From NCBI RefSeq assembly GCF_008039615.1, contig NZ_VDUZ01000001.1:242834-306833 (forward strand): a stretch of DNA of 64,000 nucleotides. The letters are read 5' to 3'. This stretch comes from Vineibacter terrae. Its GTDB lineage: Bacteria; Pseudomonadota; Alphaproteobacteria; Reyranellales; Reyranellaceae. Made by a program: the position numbers and the translations under genes. How positions within the stretch are numbered: the first letter of the stretch is position 1; each line of letters begins with the position of its first letter. The notes below the pieces were generated by a model. The model was not told where the DNA came from. It saw only the letters and a program-made list of their open reading frames with translations, and did not search any database. Positions 18,989 to 31,325 of the stretch are shown here, piece by piece.

Positions 18989-19326
18989 TCAGTACGTGAT
19001 CCGGTACCGATTGGGCGTGCTGTAGCCGCGGGCCTTCATGCAGCTGTCCATCAGCGTGGCGCTGCGGTTGCGGTCGTCGCGCGCCGCCATCTGATCGGGC
19101 AGCTGGGTCCGGCCCAGCCGCTGGTCGGTGCCGCCCAGCGTCGCCTCGCGGTCGGCGACGATGCCGCGCTCCTTGGCCAGCGGCCCCTCGATCTGGGACC
19201 GGCACAGCGCCTCGTCCTTGTGGCGCTGATCGTCGGAGATCCCGTCGCGGCTGTAGTCCGGCTTCGAGCAGGCGACCAGCGCCAGCGCCGCCACGATAGC
19301 GAAGCGCCCTTTCCAACCACGCACCA

Positions 19327-19327
<1 letters not shown>
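18989..19327 (-). CDS. Small lipoprotein of unknown function
   Basis: The 112-residue protein has a short signal sequence with a lipobox, LVAC, placing the lipidated cysteine at residue 20 (MVRGWKGRFAIVAALALVAC). The mature part is charged, with two further cysteines (ALCRSQIEG and MDSCMKARGY) that could form a disulfide in the periplasm. Its ATG overlaps the alaS stop (TGATG), so it is translationally coupled to alaS. It is probably anchored to the outer or inner membrane. No family is recognised. Confidence 0.7.
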
Positions 19328-21987
<2,660 letters not shown>

Positions 21988-22221
21988 TGCCTTGTCTATC
22001 TGCGCCAGAGGCCGGCAGGCGCGAACCTCCGCGCGACCGATCCTATTGGAAAGTCAGGGTTCTTACCGCGCCGGCCCATCCGGTGTCCACATGGTGCCGG
22101 CCGGCCGCGCCTGCCAGGGCCCTGCATCCGATCCTTGTCAGCCGGGATGCGAAGGATCAAGCTTGCAGGGTGACGTCGGCGTTGCGTTGCGCCAGGGTAG
22201 AGAGCAAGGGAGACGCCCGAC

Positions 22222-22989
22222 ATGAGCGCACAACCATCGCCGCCAGGGGACGATGCACCCGGCATCATGGTCAGCGTCCCGGCCGAGCCGGTGCCGGCCC
22301 GCGCCGTCCTGCCGGCCCTGTACGAGCTCGTCGAGGCCCATACGCGCAACGCGCTCGCCACCGTGGCGGCCGAAGGCCGGACCATCTCGTGCAAGGCCGG
22401 CTGCGGCGCCTGCTGCCGGTATTTCGTTCCGGTCTCCGGCGTCGAGGCATATGCCCTGGCCGACCTGGTCGAGCGCATGCCCGAGCCGCGCCGCACGACG
22501 ATCAAGAAGCGCTTCGCCGACGCCGAGGCCCGCCTGGCCGAGTGGCGGCCGTTCGACGAGCAGATCCGCGGCGAGCCGCTGCCCGACGACGAGCACAAGC
22601 GCATGGTGACGGAGTATTTCCACCTCGGCATCCCCTGCCCGTTCCTCGAGGCGGAAAGCTGCTCCATCCACCCCGACCGCCCGCTGGTGTGCCGCGAATA
22701 CTTCGTGACGTCGCCGGCCGAGCATTGCGCCAGCCATGATGCCCGCCACCAGGTCAAGGGCGTGCGGCGCAAGTTCGTCGCCCATGCCCTGTGGTACCTG
22801 ACCTCGGAGGAGCCGACGCCGAAGGCGACCGTGATGCCGCTGACCCTGGCCCTGCACTGGGTCAAGCACCGGGCCGGCGAGGAGCAGCGGCGCAAGGGCC
22901 TCGAATGGCTGCGCCGCTTCTCCCTGATCCTGGAGAACCTGGCGCGGAACCACCGGCTCAATGCAACACCGCCCGGAGACCGTGCATGA
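22222..22989 (+). CDS. YkgJ-type cysteine-cluster protein, one domain
   Basis: The 255-residue cytosolic protein has one CxxxCxxCC domain (PF03692 type, annotated as zinc/iron-chelating). C57, C61, C64 and C65 lie in SCKAGCGACCRYF, and four more cysteines lie in IPCPFLEAESCSIHPDRP, VCREYF and AEHC. Eight ordered cysteines suggest one metal or iron-sulfur site. The PEPRRTTIKKRFADAE helix between the two halves recurs in all the domains of this cluster. The gene is divergent from alaS and its stop overlaps the start of the three-domain gene (ATGA), so the two are co-translated. The molecular function of the family is not established; a redox or metal role is inference. Confidence 0.88.
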   Translation: MSAQPSPPGDDAPGIMVSVPAEPVPARAVLPALYELVEAHTRNALATVAAEGRTISCKAGCGACCRYFVPVSGVEAYALADLVERMPEPRRTTIKKRFADAEARLAEWRPFDEQIRGEPLPDDEHKRMVTEYFHLGIPCPFLEAESCSIHPDRPLVCREYFVTSPAEHCASHDARHQVKGVRRKFVAHALWYLTSEEPTPKATVMPLTLALHWVKHRAGEEQRRKGLEWLRRFSLILENLARNHRLNATPPGDRA

Positions 22990-25331
22990 CATCGTCCGGC
23001 ATGGCCCCACCTGACGCGCCGCAGGTCGCCAGCGCCAATCTGCGCCTGCGCGTGGGCAACCTGACGGTCCAGGGGCGCATCACGGTGGCCACCGGACCGG
23101 TCAAGCCACAGGCCGTGCTGCCGGCGCTGCAGAACCTGGTGAACGCCGTGGTCACGGCCTCGGAGCAGGAGCTGGCCGATACCGGCTACAGCGTCTCCTG
23201 CAAGGCAGGGTGCGGCGCCTGCTGCCGCCAGCCGGTGCCGATCTCGGTCCCCGAGGCCTACTTCATCCGCGACCTGGTCGAGGCCATGCCCGAGCCGCGG
23301 CGCGCTGCGGTCAAGGCACGCTTCGGCGCCGCCCGCGAGCGCCTGCAGGCCGCCGGCCTGCACGACGCGGCCATGCATCTGGGCCAGATGTCGGTGCCCG
23401 ACCTGCAGCGCCTGGACGCCGCCTATTTCGACCTCGGCCTGGCCTGCCCCTTCCTCGAGGACGAGAGCTGCTCCATCCACGCCGACCGGCCGCTGATATG
23501 CCGCGAGTACCTGGTGACCTCGCCGGCCGAGCGCTGCGCGCGGCCGCATGCCGGCGGCATCGAGCGGGTGGCGATCCCCAAGCTGTCGCTGCTGCTGCAC
23601 CCGATCGGCGCCACCGCCAAGGGCGATTCGACCATGGCCCTGTCGGTGGCCCTGGACTGGGCCGATGCCCATCCCGACACCCTGCCCCTGCACAAGGGCA
23701 CCGACTGGGTGCAGTACTTCCTCAGCCGGCTCGGCGAATTGCCGGCCAGCAGCGAGCCGCCACCACCGCCCGTCAGGCCGACCGCCGACAGCGACGTCGT
23801 CGCGGGCGTGCGCCTGCCGGCCGGTGACGTCGCCGCATCGGCGATGCTGCCGGTCATCCAGGCGCTGGCCGATGAAGGCGTGCGGGCGGCGGTCGCCGAG
23901 GTCGAGGCCATCGGCGATCGCGTCTCGTGCCGCGCCGGCTGCAACGCCTGCTGCCATCATCTCGTGACGGTGAGCGTGGCGGAGGCGCATCGGCTGGCCG
24001 ATGTCGTCGCCCGGCTGCCCGAGCCACGCCAGGCGGCCGCGCGCCGGCGCTTCGCCGCGGCCGGGCAGGTCATATCCGGCTGGGACCGCGTCGGCGAGCT
24101 CGACCATCTGCTGGCCACCGCCGAGAGCAAGCCCGACCTGGAGCCGGCGTTCATGGCGCTGGGCCTGGCCTGCCCGCTGCTGGAGGAGGATGGCCGCTGC
24201 GCCATCTACGAGGAGCGGCCGCTGGTGTGCCGCGAGTACCTGGTGACGTCCGATCCCAGGCATTGCGCCTTCAAGGACGACGACGACGCGCGCCATCTGC
24301 GGCGGCTGCCCGTGGCCATGGTCGCGACCGCGGCGGCGCAGCTCGAGCTGGCCGACGACGCGCCGCGGCACTACGACCGGATCGACATCTTCCGTGCGCT
24401 GGCCTGGGTCGCGGGCCATCCCGACGCGTCGCCCCGCCTGCCGGCGCGGCGCTGGCTCGAGCGCTTCGCCCTGCGCCTGGGCGAGTCGCAGGCGGCGGCC
24501 GCGGTGACGGGGCGACGCATTCCCGAGGTGCCCGCCCTGGTCCCCTTCGGCGGCCGCGGCCCCAAGCCGGCGGAAGACGACACCGGTCCCGGGTTCGACA
24601 TCCCCATGCCGCCGGGCGCGGTGTCGGCCGAGGCGATGCTGCCCAGCTTCCGCGCCTACACCAATGCCCTGGTCGCCAACGCGGTCGAGCAGGTCGTCGC
24701 CGCCGGCAAATCGGTCTCGTGCCGCGCCGGCTGCGGCGCCTGCTGCAGCCAGAGCGTGCCGATCTCGACCGTCGAGGCGCGGCGCCTGGCGGCCCTGGTC
24801 GAGGCCATACCCGAGCCGCGGCGCAGCGAGATCCGCGGCCGCTTCGCCGAGACCGAGCGGCGCATCGCCGAATCCGACCTCGCCGCCGACTACGACCGCT
24901 GGGTCACGCATTCCAGCGCGCGCGACCGCCACATCCCGCACGACTACTTCAAGCTCGGCATACCCTGCCCCTTCCTCGAGGCGGGAAGCTGCTCGATCTA
25001 CGAGGAGCGGCCGCTGGTCTGCCGCGAGTACCTGGTGACCACGCCGGCCGAGAACTGCTCGCGCTACGGCGACCCGACGACCAGCATCGAGCTGGTGCCC
25101 AGCGCCTTCACGCATCTGGCGCTGCGGCATCTGGAGACGCCGTCGGGCGCGCGCACCGCCGAGACCGTGCCGCTGTCGCGCGCCCTGAGCTGGGCCGCGG
25201 CGCATCCCGCGACGGACGCGCCGCTGCATCCGGCGCGGGTCTGGATGAACCGCTTCCTGCACCGGCTGGAGAACGTGAAGAACTACGGCTACGCCGTGCG
25301 CTCCCTGTCGGAGGATGGTGGGAAGAGCTGA
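22986..25331 (+). CDS. Three-domain YkgJ-type cysteine-cluster protein
   Basis: The 781-residue protein is a tandem fusion of three copies of the same eight-cysteine domain. The clusters begin at C72 (SCKAGCGACCRQ), C315 (SCRAGCNACCHH) and C579 (SCRAGCGACCSQ). Each is followed about 100-130 residues later by a CPFL or CPLL, SC or RC, VCREYLVT or ICREYLVT, and final-cysteine set. Repeat spacing is about 243-264 residues. Proline- and charge-rich linkers join the copies. Family members are normally single-domain and 100-250 residues, so this length is unusual. The start at 22986 overlaps the stop of the previous gene by four bases. No signal peptide is present, so it is predicted cytosolic. Function unknown. 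Confidence 0.88.
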   Translation: MTSSGMAPPDAPQVASANLRLRVGNLTVQGRITVATGPVKPQAVLPALQNLVNAVVTASEQELADTGYSVSCKAGCGACCRQPVPISVPEAYFIRDLVEAMPEPRRAAVKARFGAARERLQAAGLHDAAMHLGQMSVPDLQRLDAAYFDLGLACPFLEDESCSIHADRPLICREYLVTSPAERCARPHAGGIERVAIPKLSLLLHPIGATAKGDSTMALSVALDWADAHPDTLPLHKGTDWVQYFLSRLGELPASSEPPPPPVRPTADSDVVAGVRLPAGDVAASAMLPVIQALADEGVRAAVAEVEAIGDRVSCRAGCNACCHHLVTVSVAEAHRLADVVARLPEPRQAAARRRFAAAGQVISGWDRVGELDHLLATAESKPDLEPAFMALGLACPLLEEDGRCAIYEERPLVCREYLVTSDPRHCAFKDDDDARHLRRLPVAMVATAAAQLELADDAPRHYDRIDIFRALAWVAGHPDASPRLPARRWLERFALRLGESQAAAAVTGRRIPEVPALVPFGGRGPKPAEDDTGPGFDIPMPPGAVSAEAMLPSFRAYTNALVANAVEQVVAAGKSVSCRAGCGACCSQSVPISTVEARRLAALVEAIPEPRRSEIRGRFAETERRIAESDLAADYDRWVTHSSARDRHIPHDYFKLGIPCPFLEAGSCSIYEERPLVCREYLVTTPAENCSRYGDPTTSIELVPSAFTHLALRHLETPSGARTAETVPLSRALSWAAAHPATDAPLHPARVWMNRFLHRLENVKNYGYAVRSLSEDGGKS

Positions 25332-25421
25332 TCCGGCGCGGGCAGCGCCGATCACGGCACATCCCTTCTCCCCGCGCAGGCGCCGGGCCGTCCGGGGAAG
25401 AGCGAGATTCAGCGGCAGAGC

Positions 25422-25507
25422 CTTCATGGTGAGCTTGTCGAACCATGAAGGCTCTCGCACAGCCATCAGTGCGTAGCGCTTCATGGTTCGACAAGCTCAC
25501 CATGAAG
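25422..25507. repeat. Family B palindromic repeat, copy 1
   Basis: The arms are CTTCATGGTGAGCTTGTCGA with following bases, and the matching CATGGTTCGACAAGCTCACC on the right, around a loop of about 27 bases. The same arms occur near 56,961-57,043, and a shortened version lies at 57,210-57,262. Confidence 0.85.
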
Positions 25508-25533
25508 CGCCATTGCCGCGAAGATGCCCGACT

Positions 25534-25629
25534 TTATCGAGAAGGAAACGTATTGACATCGCCGCTGTGCTTCGCGAAGAGTGCGGCCGCGATGATCAGG
25601 ACCATCACGATCCGACGCCGACGCAGCAT
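25534..25629 (-). CDS. Possible 31-residue membrane microprotein
   Basis: A short open frame starts MLRRRRIVMVLIIAAALF: four arginines followed by one hydrophobic stretch of about 12 residues, then a polar tail ending in PSR. A GGGAGAGG ribosome-binding site precedes the ATG by six bases. This is the shape of many bacterial single-span microproteins. It is the only plausible coding content in the 467-base gap between the three-domain gene and the aminotransferase, which otherwise holds a family B repeat and a hairpin terminator. Confidence 0.35.
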   Translation of the reverse strand: MLRRRRIVMVLIIAAALFAKHSGDVNTFPSR

Positions 25630-25703
25630 GCAACCTCTCCCGGGGCTGCGTGAGCGCGCGTCGTTGCATCGAGATCCCTAGCCGAGCAACATCGTCGCCA
25701 CCG

Positions 25704-25743
25704 CGAAAAGGCCACGGGCACCCCCCGTGGCCTTTTCGTTTTT
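25704..25743 (+). terminator. Strong hairpin with T-run upstream of the aminotransferase gene
   Basis: A 15-base perfect stem CGAAAAGGCCACGGG (25704-25718) pairs with CCCGTGGCCTTTTCG (25724-25738) around a 5-base loop, followed by TTTTT. It is the best intrinsic terminator in the window. It lies 370 bases past the three-domain gene and 55 bases before the aminotransferase start, so it insulates the two or acts as a leader terminator. Confidence 0.85.
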
Positions 25744-25798
25744 GGCCCTGCCCATCGCTTCCGCCACCGCCACCGACACCCGCCTGAAAGGACATGCC

Positions 25799-27013
25799 AT
25801 GAGCATTGTCGCGCACGATCCGACGCAGAGCTTGATGGACATCACCGCCCGCCCTGACGCCGTGTTCGTGCGCGGTGACGGCAGCTGGCTCACCGATCAC
25901 CGCGGGCGTCGGCATCTCGACTTCGTGCAGGGCTGGGCGGTCAACACGCTGGGCCACTGCCCGCCGCAGATCGCGCACACGCTTGCCGAGCAGGCCGCCA
26001 AGCTGATCACCCCCAGCCCCGCCTTCTACAACGAGCCGTCGCTGCAGCTGGCCGGACTGCTGACGCGCCACAGCTGCTTCGACCGCGTGTTCTTCTGCAA
26101 CAGCGGCGGCGAGGCCAACGAGGGCGCCATCAAGCTGGCGCGCAAATGGGGCGCGCTGCGCAAGGACGGCGCCTACGGCATCATCACCTTCGGCGACGGC
26201 TTCCACGGCCGCACGCTGGCCACCATGTCGGCCTCGGGCAAGGCCGGCTGGGACGCGCTGTTCGAGCCCAAGGTGCCGGGCTTCGCCAAGGCGCGGCTCA
26301 ACGACATCGCCTCGGTCGAGGCGCTGATCGACGGCAACACCGTGGCGGTGATGCTGGAGCCGGTGCAGGGCGAGGCCGGCGTCGTGCCGGCCACCCCCGG
26401 CTTCCTGCGCGAGCTGCGGACGCTCACGCGCAAGCGCGGCCTGCTGCTGATCTTCGACGAGATCCAGACCGGCATGGGCCGCAGCGGTGCGCTGTTCGCC
26501 TACCAGCATTTCGGCGTCGAGCCCGACATCATGACCCTGGGCAAGGGCATCGGCGGCGGCGTGCCGCTGGCGGCACTGCTGGCCAAGGAGACCGTCTCGT
26601 GCTTCGCGCATGGCGACCAGGGCGGCACGTTCAACGGCAACCCGCTGATGGCCGCGGTCGGGGTCACGGTGATGCAGACGCTGCTGGCGCCCGGCTTCCT
26701 CGACCAGGTGCGCGCCACCGGCAAGCACCTGTCGCGGCGGCTGGCGGCGCTGGCCGCCGAGACCGGCATGCACGGCGAGCGCGGGCTGGGCCTGCTGCGC
26801 GCCCTGATGCTGCGCAGCAGCGACGCGCCGGCCATTGTCGAGGCGGCCCGGCAGCTGCAGCCGGTGGGCCTGCTGCTCAATGCGCCGCGGCCGCACCTGC
26901 TGCGCTTCATGCCGGCGCTCACCGTCACCACGGCCGAGATCGACCGCATGGTCGAGCTGCTGCGCGAGGCGCTGGCCGTCGTGGCGGCGGCGGCACCATC
27001 GCGCGCGGCTTGA
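25799..27013 (+). CDS. Class III PLP-dependent aminotransferase (acetylornithine aminotransferase-like)
   Basis: The 404-residue enzyme has the fold-type I features: [41 protein letters not shown], and the PLP lysine K249 in [11 protein letters not shown], with [11 protein letters not shown] after it. It is closest in pattern to ArgD/acetylornithine and related omega-amino-acid transaminases, which use 2-oxoglutarate as acceptor. A true arginine-biosynthetic role is possible, but no arg genes are nearby. The start at 25799 follows AAAGGACATGCC. It sits between cysteine-cluster genes and is followed 66 bases later by the last of them. Confidence 0.88.
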   Translation: MSIVAHDPTQSLMDITARPDAVFVRGDGSWLTDHRGRRHLDFVQGWAVNTLGHCPPQIAHTLAEQAAKLITPSPAFYNEPSLQLAGLLTRHSCFDRVFFCNSGGEANEGAIKLARKWGALRKDGAYGIITFGDGFHGRTLATMSASGKAGWDALFEPKVPGFAKARLNDIASVEALIDGNTVAVMLEPVQGEAGVVPATPGFLRELRTLTRKRGLLLIFDEIQTGMGRSGALFAYQHFGVEPDIMTLGKGIGGGVPLAALLAKETVSCFAHGDQGGTFNGNPLMAAVGVTVMQTLLAPGFLDQVRATGKHLSRRLAALAAETGMHGERGLGLLRALMLRSSDAPAIVEAARQLQPVGLLLNAPRPHLLRFMPALTVTTAEIDRMVELLREALAVVAAAAPSRAA

Positions 27014-27079
27014 CCGCCGGCACCGAAGCGCGTTGCCTTGAGGCCGCATCGCGGCCTGGGGCCGCGCGGGGAGCCAGCC

Positions 27080-27841
27080 ATGTCGAAAGATCGTCCCGAC
27101 GCCGCAGCACCGGCATCGCCGCAGGCGCTCCTGCCGGCGCTGCGGGCGCTGGTCGCCGAGGTCGTCGGCGCAGCCGTGGCCGAGGCCGAGGCCCAGGGCC
27201 GGCAGGTCTCCTGCGCCGCCGGCTGCGGTGCCTGCTGCCGACAGCTCGTGCCGATCGCGGATGTCGAAGCACAGGCCATCGCCGATCTGGTCGAGCGCCT
27301 GCCGCCAGCCCGGCGCGCCGAGATCGAGGCCCGCTTCGCCGAGGCCGAGCGCCGGATCGCAGCCTGGCAGCCGCTCGACAGCCTGCTCGATGCCGATGTC
27401 GACGCGCCCGCCGAGGAGCAGCTGCGCGTGGCCGCCGGGTATTTCCGGCTCGGCGTCGCCTGCCCGTTCCTGGAGGACGAAAGCTGCTCCATCTACCCCG
27501 AGCGGCCGCTGCTGTGCCGCGAGTACCTCGTCACGTCGCCCGCCGCCCATTGCGCGCGGCAATACGAGCTGCGCACGGACTCCGTGCGGCTGACCCGGCC
27601 CTCGTGGTCGCTGGCGCGCCTGGCCTCGGATGAGACGCCGCCGCAGCCGACCTATGTGCCCCTGTCGCTGGCGCTCTACTGGCAGCGCGAGCGCGCCCGG
27701 CCGGTCGCGCCGCAGCCGCTGGCCGTCTGGGTGGCCCGCTTCGAGGCCGCCAGCCGCCTGGTGGCCGAAAAGCTGGCGCAGGCCGAGCCCGACGCCGTGG
27801 TGGTGACGATGCACCGCACGACCGATGGAGGGGCGCCGTGA
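27080..27841 (+). CDS. YkgJ-type cysteine-cluster protein, one domain
   Basis: The 253-residue cytosolic protein has the same eight-cysteine arrangement as the two genes upstream: SCAAGCGACCRQL, then ACPFLEDESCSIYPERP, LCREYLVTSP and AAHC. It is the fifth copy of the domain in 5.6 kb. It begins 66 bases after the aminotransferase stop on the same strand. The C-terminal helix resembles those ending the other copies (LAVWVARFEAASRL). The start at 27080 is preceded by GGGGAGCC. Metal binding is likely from the cysteine spacing; the reaction or partner is unknown. Confidence 0.86.
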   Translation: MSKDRPDAAAPASPQALLPALRALVAEVVGAAVAEAEAQGRQVSCAAGCGACCRQLVPIADVEAQAIADLVERLPPARRAEIEARFAEAERRIAAWQPLDSLLDADVDAPAEEQLRVAAGYFRLGVACPFLEDESCSIYPERPLLCREYLVTSPAAHCARQYELRTDSVRLTRPSWSLARLASDETPPQPTYVPLSLALYWQRERARPVAPQPLAVWVARFEAASRLVAEKLAQAEPDAVVVTMHRTTDGGAP

Positions 27842-27880
27842 CGGCAGCGGCCAAGCAGGTGCTGTGGAGCGGACACATCC

Positions 27881-28013
27881 TTTCCTCCCCCACCGCAGGT
27901 GGGGGAGGTGGCCGAAGGCCGGAGGGGGAGCTGACGTGGTCTCAGTTACATGGACCACGTCGGCTCCCCTCCGCCCCTTCGGGGCACCTCCCCAGCAAAG
28001 CTGGGGAGGAAAA
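27881..28013. repeat. Family C palindromic repeat, copy 1
   Basis: The end arms TTTCCTCCCC...GGGGAGG and CCTCCCCAGC...GGGGAGGAAA are each hairpins. Between them lie GGCCGAAGGCC, a GACGTGGTC/GACCACGTC pair and CCCCTTCGGGG. Copies 2 and 3 are at 52,529 and 60,313. It lies between the last cysteine-cluster gene and the hydrolase gene. Confidence 0.88.
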
Positions 28014-28046
28014 GATGTGTCGGGAGATGAGCGCTGGAGTCGCGGC

Positions 28047-28664
28047 ATGACCATGCGCCTGCTCTTCCTGCCCGGCGTCAGCGGCCAGGGCAGCTTCTGG
28101 GAACCGGTCGCGGCGCGGCTGCCGGCCGGCTGGGATTGCACGCTGATCGACTGGCCCGGCATGGGGCCGGTACCGCCGGCGCCCGATATGCGATCGTTCG
28201 ACGATCTCGTGGCCGCGATCGCCGGCCGGCTCGATACGCCGGCCGTGCTGGTCGCCCAGTCGATGGGCGGCGTCGTGGCGATGCGCGCCGCGCTGCAGCG
28301 GCCCGACCGCGTGCCGGCGCTGGTGCTGACGGCGACCTCGGGCGGCATCGACCTGACATCGTTCGGTGCCGCTGACTGGCGGCCCGACTATCGCGTCACC
28401 TACCCGCAGGCGCCTTCCTGGGTCTACGCGCCGGGCCCGGACCTGTCGCCGGCCCTGGCCACGCTCGACATCCCCACCCTGCTGGTCTGGGCGACGCGCG
28501 ATGCCATCAGTCCGCTGGCCGTCGGCCGCCACCTGGCAAGGCTGCTGCCGCGCGCCAGCCTGCTGGAGATCGACAGCGACGACCATTGGGTGGCGCGGGC
28601 CCATGCCGAGACGGTCGCGGCGGCGATCATGCGGCATGTGGCTGATAGCGTTCTGGAAAAGTAA
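28047..28664 (+). CDS. Alpha/beta hydrolase
   Basis: The 205-residue cytosolic protein has an alpha/beta hydrolase core: the N-terminal RLLFLPGVSGQGSFW with the oxyanion-hole region, the nucleophile elbow AQSMGG with S72, TLLVWATRDAISP for the acid strand, and the histidine in DSDDHWVARAH. It is shorter than most family members because the cap is minimal. The substrate is not recognisable. It follows the fifth cysteine-cluster gene with only a family C repeat between them. The start MTM at 28047 could also be the second ATG six bases on. Confidence 0.82.
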   Translation: MTMRLLFLPGVSGQGSFWEPVAARLPAGWDCTLIDWPGMGPVPPAPDMRSFDDLVAAIAGRLDTPAVLVAQSMGGVVAMRAALQRPDRVPALVLTATSGGIDLTSFGAADWRPDYRVTYPQAPSWVYAPGPDLSPALATLDIPTLLVWATRDAISPLAVGRHLARLLPRASLLEIDSDDHWVARAHAETVAAAIMRHVADSVLEK

Positions 28665-28837
28665 AGTAGAATCAATAACTTGCAGATTTCGCCCTGTTTC
28701 GGGGCGTGACGCAAACGTCGCAAAATACGGAAACTGCCCACGCCGACCCCGATGGGCCTTGCCCATGGAAATGACCAGGAACCGGGATCGGTCATGGCGC
28801 GCCTCGCCTTGGAGCGCAGTCCTCGAAAGATCGCCCT
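28665..28837. other. Gap after the hydrolase gene, no gene seen
   Basis: The first 90 bases are AT-richer than their surroundings and contain GCCCTGTTTCGGGGC and GACGCAAACGTC inverted repeats. No open frame with family similarity was found. Confidence 0.4.
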
Positions 28838-28939
28838 GTCATCCCGAGCGCCCCTTCGACAGGCTCAGGAGAGGGATCTCCCGCGAATGACGCACCGTGC
28901 GTCCTGCCGCAGGAGATCCCTCGCTACGCTCGGGATGAC
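28838..28939. repeat. Family A palindromic repeat, copy 2 (altered left arm)
   Basis: The right arm AGGAGATCCCTCGCTACGCT and the GTCATCCCGAGCG start of the left arm are kept. The middle of the left arm is replaced by CCCCTTCGACAGGCTCAGGA, so the full hairpin is interrupted. Confidence 0.8.
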
Positions 28940-29258
28940 AGGTGATAGAAAAGATAACGGTGCCGGCCGAAGACGGCAGCGTGCTCCGTGTCGTGGAGCC
29001 GACGAAGCGCCCGTATGCCCCGGCGGCGGGTACGCGAACCTGATGCGTTATATTCTATTCTTTGATCAGGAACAAGACTTTTCATCCAGCGAGAACAACG
29101 ACACGGGCGGCGCCGTGGGGTGCGCCGCCCGTGCGTGTCCGGAACCGACATCGTGGGGTCAGGATCGTCCCGGACCTGGCTGCCGGGCGAGATGCGCCGG
29201 CGGCCAGCCCCTCCCTGAGGCATGGCCGCCGGCAAGGGCCCCTCGCCCCTGAAGCGTG
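28940..29258. other. Gap downstream of recA, no gene seen
   Basis: It holds an AT-rich stretch near 29,043-29,075 and the recA-distal hairpin at 29,102-29,133. Open frames here have no recognisable similarity. Confidence 0.4.
29102..29133 (-). terminator. GC-rich hairpin downstream of recA
   Basis: A 12-base perfect stem CACGGGCGGCGC pairs with GCGCCGCCCGTG around an 8-base loop, 126 bases after the recA stop. A T-run is lacking on either strand, so it may be a transcript-stabilising hairpin or a weak terminator. Confidence 0.5.
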
Positions 29259-30332
<1,074 letters not shown>

Positions 30333-30472
30333 GCCGACCTCCTTGGTTTATCTCCGGCCCGGCGGGCCCTTGCAATGCTGATAAGTCCGTGAGGCAGCGC
30401 CAACGTACACTTTTTGTTCCACCCGGCAACGAGGAAATTAACCTCCTGATTTAATTTTAAAACTTGACACAT

Positions 30473-30487
30473 GTTCTGGTATTGTTC
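30473..30487. promoter_or_regulatory. LexA (SOS) box of recA
   Basis: The sequence GTTCTGGTATTGTTC is an exact GTTC-N7-GTTC, the established LexA operator of alphaproteobacteria; read with recA it is GAAC-N7-GAAC. It lies in the AT-rich promoter region 141 bases upstream of the recA start. It sits next to two TTGACA motifs on the plus strand (30,464 and 30,492), so it could also control a divergent transcript. Confidence 0.85.
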
Positions 30488-30644
30488 GGATTTGACAGGT
30501 GCCATAGGACGCTTTCGGCCCTATCCCAGGTTTGAGGAGGCTCATGGCAGCCGCTCTTTTCCTGGGCTGCTCACGACGTTACATTTCTCGACAGGAGAGC
30601 TGCAGACATGGCGGATGCTTCTCCCGATCTCGGCGGGTCCTGAC

Positions 30645-31325
30645 TTATCCGGGCAGTTGGCAGACATCGGCATGCAGCAGAGGGGCGTCCTTGATCCAGA
30701 TGCGCGCGCCCTGCGAGCCGATATTCGCCGTTAGAGGGGTGTTGGCAGGCAGGCGGCCCCAGCTCTGCGGTTCGAGGGTTTCATGGCCAATGGTGATGCC
30801 GCCGAAGAGAACGAGAAATTCCAGCCCGCGCGGGTTGTCGACCGTGACGGTCGCACCGGCACCCCAATCCTCCAGGCGAACCGTTTCGTCGCCGTCGTCG
30901 AACAACACGGTCGCGCTGGCCGCGCCGGGTCGCGGACCGGCCTTTTCCCCTTCGCCGGGCTGGCGGACGATCTGCGCCTGATCGCCGGCGCGGAACTGCC
31001 AGAGGCGCACGAAGATGGTGCAGCCGTCCTTGGAGGCCGGAATATGCGACGTGCCTGGCGGGTTGCGGAAATAGCTGCCCGCAGGATAGGCGCCATGCTC
31101 GTCCTCGAAGACGCCATCGAGAACAACGATCTCTTCGCCGCCGCCATGGGTATGGCGCGGGAAGGCGCTGCCGGGGGCATAGCGCACGATCGATGTGGCG
31201 CGCGCGACCTCGCTGCCAATGCGGAACAGCATGCGCCGATCCACACCCGCGGCCGGACTCGCGATCCAGTCCAGCTTTGCGGCGTGGACGATGGCCGGCT
31301 GCGTCAGATCGTCATTGATGCGCAT
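30645..31325 (-). CDS. ChrR-like cupin domain protein
   Basis: The 226-residue protein has cupin strands with the metal-binding pattern FPRHTHGGGEEIVVLDGVFED, then PAGSYFRNPPGTSH, as in the cupin anti-sigma factor C-terminal region of ChrR. A second cupin-like half is degenerate (DNPRGLEFLVLFGG). No anti-sigma N-terminal domain is present, so it is probably a metal-binding enzyme or sensor rather than an anti-sigma factor. It is the last gene of a minus-strand unit, and its start overlaps the end of the alcohol dehydrogenase gene by 14 bases. Confidence 0.78.
   Translation of the reverse strand: MRINDDLTQPAIVHAAKLDWIASPAAGVDRRMLFRIGSEVARATSIVRYAPGSAFPRHTHGGGEEIVVLDGVFEDEHGAYPAGSYFRNPPGTSHIPASKDGCTIFVRLWQFRAGDQAQIVRQPGEGEKAGPRPGAASATVLFDDGDETVRLEDWGAGATVTVDNPRGLEFLVLFGGITIGHETLEPQSWGRLPANTPLTANIGSQGARIWIKDAPLLHADVCQLPG

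Noticed and set aside
21996-25484. A 1162-codon open frame on the minus strand
   Set aside because: It is antisense to the cysteine-cluster genes and arises from high GC content at third positions; no protein family is visible.
25481-28348. A 955-codon open frame on the minus strand
   Set aside because: Antisense to the aminotransferase, cysteine-cluster and hydrolase genes, all of which have clear motifs.
28900-29235. Small minus-strand gene downstream of recA
   Set aside because: It overlaps the family A repeat and the hairpin and has no recognisable sequence.
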